This document shows, in pieces, positions 59,670 through 64,000 of a DNA stretch of 64,000 nucleotides (position 1 is its first letter; every line of letters starts with the position of its first letter). The position numbers and the translations under genes were made by a program. The notes under the pieces are model-generated. The model saw only the letters and a program-made list of their open reading frames with translations, was not told the origin of the DNA and made no database searches. The stretch covers positions 1 to 64,000 of the forward strand of contig JANYCU010000027.1 in assembly GCA_025360125.1 (NCBI GenBank). Reading direction: 5' to 3'. Origin of the DNA: Armatimonadota bacterium (GTDB taxonomy: Bacteria; Armatimonadota; Fimbriimonadia; Fimbriimonadales; Fimbriimonadaceae).

Positions 59670-59700
59670 TGTTGGGAATGTTGGGGTTAATGTTGGGGAT
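59670..59700 (+). repeat. Candidate integrase arm sites, right
   Basis: TGTTGGGAA (59670), TGTTGGGGTT (59679-59688) and TGTTGGGGAT (59691-59700). The last two are spaced 12 bp, as in the left pair. Confidence 0.55.
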
Positions 59701-59861
59701 TTACCCGCACTTCAGCGCACTTTGGCGCACTTTTAGACATTCCCGTAACGCCTTCGACTTGGCTATCAATGGTGTTTGGGGTTATGATATTTGCCCCTAG
59801 CCCCGCAGTTTTGACCTTTACTAGTGGTTCGATTTTGAACCTAAATAGCTTTGGATTAGGC

Positions 59862-59886
59862 GCAGGGGCAACAGGACTTGAGCCCG
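59862..59886 (-). repeat. Inverted copy of the tRNA-Trp 3' part
   Basis: The minus strand reads as the T-arm, acceptor strand and discriminator of tRNA-Trp, matching 59964-59988 at 24 of 25 positions. No matching 5' half lies beside it on that strand, so it is a relic or a regulatory element, not a tRNA gene. Confidence 0.88.
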
Positions 59887-59889
59887 AGG

Positions 59890-59895
59890 TATAAT
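59890..59895 (+). promoter_or_regulatory. Phage-borne -10 box in front of tRNA-Trp
   Basis: TATAAT 19 bp before the tRNA 5' end, inside phage DNA. No convincing -35. In the circular phage it would face attP and int. Confidence 0.55.
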
Positions 59896-59914
59896 GATGT
59901 TGTAATCAAGGCAG

Positions 59915-59990
59915 AGGGGTATAGCTCAGTTGGTAGAGCGTCGGTCTCCAAAACCGTAGGTCGCGGGTTCAAGTCCTGTTGCCCCTGCCA
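59915..59990 (+). tRNA. tRNA-Trp (anticodon CCA), intact copy at attR
   Basis: 76 nt. Acceptor AGGGGTA pairs with TGCCCCT (one G-T), discriminator G, encoded CCA. D arm GCTC...GAGC, anticodon loop CTCCAAA with CCA, T arm GCGGG-TTCAAGT-CCTGT. The anticodon stem has one T-T mismatch at its first pair. The first 39 nt are phage att core; the rest is original host sequence. Confidence 0.95.
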
Positions 59991-60145
59991 TTTTCTCGAT
60001 AAACCGAGAACATTGCGCCTTTCAATTTAATCAGCTGTTGTCGGAGCAAATAGCGTCCGGTGGGATTGAATCAAGGGGTTGCCAGATTTCCCGAAGATAA
60101 TTCACGAAACTTAACTTTTTGCTACGGCGTTATACTGTAAGCAGG

Positions 60146-60865
60146 ATGAGTGACGGCGGATATAGCAGGATCGAAAAGGATTTTCTCGGTAATGAACGTA
60201 TGGTTCAATACGATGCTAGTGGCAACATGCTGGGAGCATCAGACGTTATCCGTGAGCCAGATGGCACGATGCGGATACTGAATGATGACAGCACTGCGGA
60301 GGTTCAGCGCGACTTGCCGAAAGTTGAAGCGGTAATGCCAAAAGCATCGGCAAGTAGCGTTAGTCGTGATCCTCTGCCGCCAATCGGAGTGAGAGCAGCT
60401 AATTCAACTGCTCCAAACAATCGTTTGGTTATGACCGTAATCGCAGTATTTATTGGATCTTGTTTGCTGACATTGTTGGTCATTTCAATGTTCCGATCGA
60501 ACAATTCAAGTCCACGATTTATTCCGTCGCAAACCACCACCACGGTTCAACCCGGACCTCGTACTTCGGATAGGCCCCGTTTGCCCGACAATTATCCGGA
60601 TGATCCGAAACCTCGAAATGACGATTCGGTGCCAGACTCCCGGCCTACCGATCAGACGGCACCTGACTCAAATATGGATGACAATCGTCCACGGATTCAA
60701 GATAATAATGAAGCGCCTTCTGTCGAAAATGCTCCTCGCCCAGGGTCTCGAAATAAGAAGGGGAATTCAGATGAACCGATTGATCTTCGCGGTGACGAAG
60801 GAAAGAATGATCCGAAAAAGGGTGATCCTGGCGCGGACCCATTAAAGGGAGACGATGTTCACTAA
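60146..60865 (+). CDS. Single-pass membrane protein with disordered Pro/Asp-rich tail
   Basis: 239 residues from ATG 60146; TATACT at 60131 is 9 bp upstream. An N-terminal soluble part (SRIEKDFLGNERMVQYDASGNMLG, a repeat-like GNxxxxYDxxGN motif), one helix (LVMTVIAVFIGSCLLTLLVISMF, ~93-115), then about 120 residues rich in Pro, Asp, Asn, Arg, likely unstructured and extracytoplasmic. Unknown function. Confidence 0.72.
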   Translation: MSDGGYSRIEKDFLGNERMVQYDASGNMLGASDVIREPDGTMRILNDDSTAEVQRDLPKVEAVMPKASASSVSRDPLPPIGVRAANSTAPNNRLVMTVIAVFIGSCLLTLLVISMFRSNNSSPRFIPSQTTTTVQPGPRTSDRPRLPDNYPDDPKPRNDDSVPDSRPTDQTAPDSNMDDNRPRIQDNNEAPSVENAPRPGSRNKKGNSDEPIDLRGDEGKNDPKKGDPGADPLKGDDVH

Positions 60866-60874
60866 GAGATTGCC

Positions 60875-61708
60875 ATGATTCAAGTACTACCTATTTTGTT
60901 GGCCCTGACGGCCATGCAGACTTCGAAGAAACCGGAGGTCAAATTGGTTGACCTAACGCCAGTTACTCAAGTCACCAAGTCATCGACGTTTAAGTTTTCC
61001 AAAGAGTTTTCGATTGGTGGAATCGTGCTAAAGGAAGGGGTTTTGCTTCTGCCACAAGGTGATTCCATTGAGCGAACTGGACGCTTGGTTTACTCTGTAC
61101 CACGAGGATCGCTCTCGTTTCATGGCCAATTCGGGATTCCCGATTCGGATACCGAGGGAACGGGAGAAGCGGTCTTAGCGATTTTTGTTGATGGCGAACC
61201 GTTGCAAGAAATCCGTGCGGTCTCGGGCCAAAAGCCAGTTCGATTTGATGCCGGAGTGAAGGGAGCGAAGTCGTTGATGTTTACGATGACGGGGACTGCT
61301 GCGATTGGCGATGCGGCGTTTTCGAGTAGCACTGTGAGTACCAAAACGACCCCCAAAACGACTCCTCCCCAAGAAACACCGCATAAGCTACCAACTGAAA
61401 TGGGACGGGTCAACCTTACTTCGCCTGAAAATGGAGTATCGGTAAGAGATGGTATCACGTTCAAATGGGATGCAGTGCCTGAGGCAATTAGCTACGGAGT
61501 TGAAATCGTCATGATTACCAATTCGGACACGAAAAAAATTCCGACGCGCTACTTGAGAGCGTTTAGCGCTAGGAATGAATCGTTTGAATGGAATTTTAGC
61601 GAAGATGTTTTAAGTGGTGAATATCAAGTCAGTGTGATTGCTTTTGGCAAAGCTGGGGTGCTGACCAAATTTAGCAACTCGAAGCGGTTTAAAGTGGTGC
61701 GAAAATAA
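60875..61708 (+). CDS. Secreted NPCBM-like protein with C-terminal FN3-like domain
   Basis: 277 residues. Signal peptide (MIQVLPILLALTAMQT); residues ~35-150 resemble the NPCBM beta-sandwich (FSIGGIVLKEGVLLLP...LVYSVPRGSLSFHGQFGIPDSD...AVLAIFVDGEPL). After a Thr/Pro linker, residues ~185-277 (SPENGVSVRDGITFKWDAVPEAISYGVEI) form an FN3/Ig-like domain. Possibly carbohydrate- or surface-binding. 9 bp after the preceding gene, so co-transcribed. Confidence 0.65.
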   Translation: MIQVLPILLALTAMQTSKKPEVKLVDLTPVTQVTKSSTFKFSKEFSIGGIVLKEGVLLLPQGDSIERTGRLVYSVPRGSLSFHGQFGIPDSDTEGTGEAVLAIFVDGEPLQEIRAVSGQKPVRFDAGVKGAKSLMFTMTGTAAIGDAAFSSSTVSTKTTPKTTPPQETPHKLPTEMGRVNLTSPENGVSVRDGITFKWDAVPEAISYGVEIVMITNSDTKKIPTRYLRAFSARNESFEWNFSEDVLSGEYQVSVIAFGKAGVLTKFSNSKRFKVVRK

Positions 61709-61746
61709 GACTTTCGCATGGCAATTTGAAGGAGAATCCGTACAAA

Positions 61747-62604
61747 ATGAAGTCTATGCGTAAGCAATTGCTTGGTAGCGTGGTCCTTGCGCTTCTCGTC
61801 CTCGTTGGCTGTAAAGGGCCACAATCTGCTGGTGGTAAGCCTCGACTAAAGGTCTACCATTCGATCATCAGCCTCAGTCCCAGCACAACTGAATTGGCGA
61901 GCCTAACTGGCGTGCCGATAGTTGGTCGAACCAAAGCATGTGACTATCCGCCAAATGTTCAGAAAGTTGACATCGTTGCCGACCTCAAGCCTAACTACGA
62001 ACTGATCGCGACCATAAAGCCGGACTTGGTCATCATGGATCGAGACCTTTATAGTGTGGCTGACCAGCAGAAGTTGAAAGACCTTGGAGCCGACGTGCAA
62101 GTCTTTGGTTCCGATACGGTCGAAGGTCATATCAAGGATATGTATACGTTGGCGAATCTAATGGCTGGTGAATCAGCAGTTAATGAATACGTCATTAAGC
62201 TTCGTAAAAACATTTCGGCGTCAGAGGGTGAAAAGCCTGCGAAACGAGAATTAAAGGCCGTAATGGTCATTCCGGATACGGGTGGCCACCACATGATCGC
62301 AGGAACGAAATCGTTCCAAGGAGATGTTGTGCGGATTATCGGCGCGACACTAGTCGGACCAGACTCAAACAAGTTTGAGAGCCTCAATCCAGAATTTTTG
62401 ATGGCTCAAAACCCAGATTGGATTATTGTTGCTGGCGCGACTTCTGACTTTTTGGCAGACAAGCGATTTAGCAATTTGACTGCCGTTAAAAACCTGAAAC
62501 TTTTTGGCTTGAACCAAGATATTTGTATTCGCCGTGGTTGCCGGGTGGACCAATTTATTTATAACGGTCATAAACTATTGATGCTTGGCGAGGGCCAAAA
62601 GTAG
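61747..62604 (+). CDS. BtuF-like substrate-binding lipoprotein
   Basis: 285 residues. Lipobox LVLVGC after a hydrophobic segment, then the class III (BtuF/helical-backbone) periplasmic-binding pattern: HSIISLSPSTTELASLTG, ADLKPNYELIATIKPDLVIMD and LNPEFLMAQNPDWIIVAG. Family members feed cobalamin, haem or siderophore ABC importers; no permease or ATPase gene lies nearby. Stop and the next GTG overlap (TAGTG). Start uncertain (61747 or 61756). Confidence 0.85.
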   Translation: MKSMRKQLLGSVVLALLVLVGCKGPQSAGGKPRLKVYHSIISLSPSTTELASLTGVPIVGRTKACDYPPNVQKVDIVADLKPNYELIATIKPDLVIMDRDLYSVADQQKLKDLGADVQVFGSDTVEGHIKDMYTLANLMAGESAVNEYVIKLRKNISASEGEKPAKRELKAVMVIPDTGGHHMIAGTKSFQGDVVRIIGATLVGPDSNKFESLNPEFLMAQNPDWIIVAGATSDFLADKRFSNLTAVKNLKLFGLNQDICIRRGCRVDQFIYNGHKLLMLGEGQK

Positions 62605-63452
62605 TGACGTCGAGAGCTGACATTGGCGTATTCGGTGGGTCTGGATTTTATAGCCTGCTCACCAATGTTGAAGAAGTCAAAGTTGATACCCCGTACGGAC
62701 CACCGAGCGACAGTGTCTTCTTGGCGACGGTTGCAGGTCGCAAAGTGGCTTTTCTTCCTCGGCACGGTCGAAATCATACAGTTCCTCCTCATAAGGTCAA
62801 CTACCGAGCTAATGTTTGGGCGATGCGTTCGTTAGGCTGCCAAGTTATCGTCAGCCCTTGCGCGGCGGGTTCATTGCAGAAGCATGTTGAGCCAACGCAT
62901 TTTGTGGTTTGTGATCAGTTCGTCGATCGAACGTCAGGACGCCTCGATACATTTTACGATGGACCGATTGTGACCCACGTATCGCCTGCGGATATGTACG
63001 ACAAAGAGTTGCGCCGAATTGCCGTTGAATGTATTCGCAAGAATGGAATTACTTGTCACGATGGCGGAACGGTAGTCGTCATTCAAGGGCCACGGTTTAG
63101 CACCAAGTCCGAATCCAAGTGGTTCCACGATCAAGGCTGGGAAGTCATTAACATGACCCAATATCCAGAGGCGTATTTGTGTCACGAACTCGGGATGGCG
63201 GTGGTGAATATTTCGTTGATCACGGACTATGACAGCGGAGTTCATGCTGGCACCGAAGCCGTAAACGCTACTGATGTTCTAGAAGTATTTAAGGCTAATT
63301 CTGAGAAAATCAAGCAGGTAGTACTCGACATGATTGAAATGCTTCCAGCAGACCTAAGTGGGCTCGGACACCGAAAATCACTCCAATTTACTCGTGGAGA
63401 TGGTCATGCGATGTCAAAAAATGATATTCGGCTTTTTGAAGTCTTAGAGTAG
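62604..63452 (+). CDS. mtnP: MTAP-type purine nucleoside phosphorylase
   Basis: 282 residues from a GTG coupled to the previous stop. GVFGGSGFY opening, PRHGRNHTVPPHKVNYRANVWAM (phosphate site), QGPRFSTKSESKWFHDQGWEVINMTQYPEA (family signature NMTQ.PEA) and ISLITDYDSG, whose Asp residues favour 6-aminopurine nucleosides such as methylthioadenosine. Phosphorolysis of MTA in methionine salvage is expected; activity on other adenine nucleosides is possible. Confidence 0.92.
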   Translation: MTSRADIGVFGGSGFYSLLTNVEEVKVDTPYGPPSDSVFLATVAGRKVAFLPRHGRNHTVPPHKVNYRANVWAMRSLGCQVIVSPCAAGSLQKHVEPTHFVVCDQFVDRTSGRLDTFYDGPIVTHVSPADMYDKELRRIAVECIRKNGITCHDGGTVVVIQGPRFSTKSESKWFHDQGWEVINMTQYPEAYLCHELGMAVVNISLITDYDSGVHAGTEAVNATDVLEVFKANSEKIKQVVLDMIEMLPADLSGLGHRKSLQFTRGDGHAMSKNDIRLFEVLE

Positions 63453-63461
63453 GCTTATTAA

Positions 63462-64000
63462 ATGCTTTCATCGTTGATTGTTTTGGGTGCTTTGCTTGGG
63501 CCAGTTGGTCGGGTACAGACCCAAAACCCCCAATTCCCGAAGCCAAATTTTGAACCTCCGGTTGCATTAATTGACAGCTCAATATTTAAGTATCTGAGCC
63601 CCGAGGACAAGCAACGCCAATGGAAACCGTTGGAAGTTGGCCGAGACTGGTCCAGTTTGGAGGTTCCAGCTATTAAACCAGATGCCATCAAGATTCGGGT
63701 CTTGCTAGCAGTGTCTGAGCGTGATTTTTCTAACCCGGAATACTCAAATACACTGGAGACTCGGGACAAAACGCGACTGTTGGAGGCGATGATTCGGCTT
63801 AAGAGTTTGCTCGCGATTGTCTCCGATGGCACCATCAATTTTGAGTTCGTTCCGCGATTTGTTCCCGAGCCGATTTATGACATTCGGGACTTTAAACAAC
63901 TCATCAACGCAGAGTTTAACAAGAGTAAATTTGAATCGGACGATTCTATTGAGCGGGGACCTTTTGCTTCCGTTATTGCGATCTCGAGTTCGCATGTGAA
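63462..64000 (+). CDS. Secreted protein, truncated by window end
   Basis: Open from ATG 63462 to the end, 179 residues without a stop. MLSSLIVLGALLGPVGRVQT is a signal peptide; the mature part (PVALIDSSIFKYLSPEDKQRQWKPL; LLEAMIRLKSLLAIVSDGTINFEFVPRF) is not recognised. 9 bp after the phosphorylase gene, so same transcription unit. Real coding is supported by position and start; function unknown. Confidence 0.7.
   Translation, partial: MLSSLIVLGALLGPVGRVQTQNPQFPKPNFEPPVALIDSSIFKYLSPEDKQRQWKPLEVGRDWSSLEVPAIKPDAIKIRVLLAVSERDFSNPEYSNTLETRDKTRLLEAMIRLKSLLAIVSDGTINFEFVPRFVPEPIYDIRDFKQLINAEFNKSKFESDDSIERGPFASVIAISSSHV

Larger units (their letters stand above)
59602..59914. other. Right end of prophage, non-coding
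   Basis: 313 bp with arm-site repeats (59670-59700), GCGCACTT repeats (about 59717-59732), the inverted tRNA 3' copy (59862-59886) and the phage TATAAT box. No open gene. Confidence 0.75.
25792..59953. mobile_element. Complete-looking siphovirus prophage integrated in tRNA-Trp
   Basis: Bounded by the 39-bp direct repeat of the tRNA-Trp 5' half. Contains a tyrosine integrase at the left end, a leftward block of DNA-modifying and small genes, and a rightward late operon with HK97-type head genes, a tail-chaperone frameshift pair, tape measure and fibres, which indicates a siphovirus. Base composition is clearly more AT-rich than the flanks. All structural genes are open. No endolysin, recombinase, polymerase or helicase was recognised. 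Confidence 0.95.

Noticed and set aside
59862-59886. Second tRNA gene on the minus strand
   Set aside because: Only the T-arm and acceptor 3' strand are present; no D-arm, anticodon arm or 5' acceptor strand follows.
63458-63838. Minus-strand frame near the right end
   Set aside because: It is antisense to an open signal-peptide gene that runs off the window in the same direction as its operon.

Overview
The window is a bacterial chromosome segment of mid-range G+C interrupted by a visibly more AT-rich, apparently complete siphovirus prophage of about 34 kb (25792-59953). The host genes suggest a diderm that makes menaquinone by the futalosine route (mqnE). It also has a secreted alpha-2-macroglobulin, a VanW protein, MutS2, Gly-rich lipoproteins, and several genes whose start codon sits 5-6 bp after a -10 box (leaderless mRNAs). 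The mix is compatible with Armatimonadota (Fimbriimonadia-like), but this is a low-confidence inference without a marker gene. Host left arm (1-25791): the tail of an IS transposase; a P1B-4 metal-exporting ATPase; a phosphoesterase; a small membrane protein; a GNAT acetyltransferase; a DNRLRE-like secreted protein divergent from mutS2-cdd; two paralogous lipoproteins; a class III cyclase-like gene pair; an array of 26 heptamers in front of mqnE; an operon of polytopic membrane protein, alpha-2-macroglobulin and VanW protein; a BlaI/BlaR1-type pair with two palindromic operators; and an ECF sigma/anti-sigma pair with a candidate autoregulatory promoter. Prophage: integrase lies at the left end next to attL. 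A leftward block (37247 to 27119) carries three DNA methyltransferases, an HTH protein, a stand-alone HEAGH metallopeptidase-like protein, many small unknown genes and several structured intergenic elements. One gene (32575, ribbon-helix-helix) points the other way. The rightward late operon (37334-59601) runs from a sigma-like/HNH fusion through a small membrane protein, terminase, HK97-type portal, protease and capsid, connectors, tail tube, a -1 frameshifted tail chaperone pair, tape measure, baseplate and fibres. No endolysin was recognised. Integration is in the 5' half of a tRNA-Trp gene. A 39-bp core is duplicated: the left copy is a 5' tRNA stub behind the host promoter, while the right copy belongs to an intact tRNA-Trp that now lies behind a phage-supplied TATAAT box. 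In the circular phage that same box would face the integrase gene, so integration should exchange promoters between the tRNA and int. An inverted copy of the tRNA's 3' part lies just upstream of the phage promoter. Host right arm (59954-64000): a single-pass membrane protein; an NPCBM-like secreted protein; a BtuF-like lipoprotein translationally coupled to an MTAP-type phosphorylase; and a secreted protein that runs off the window.
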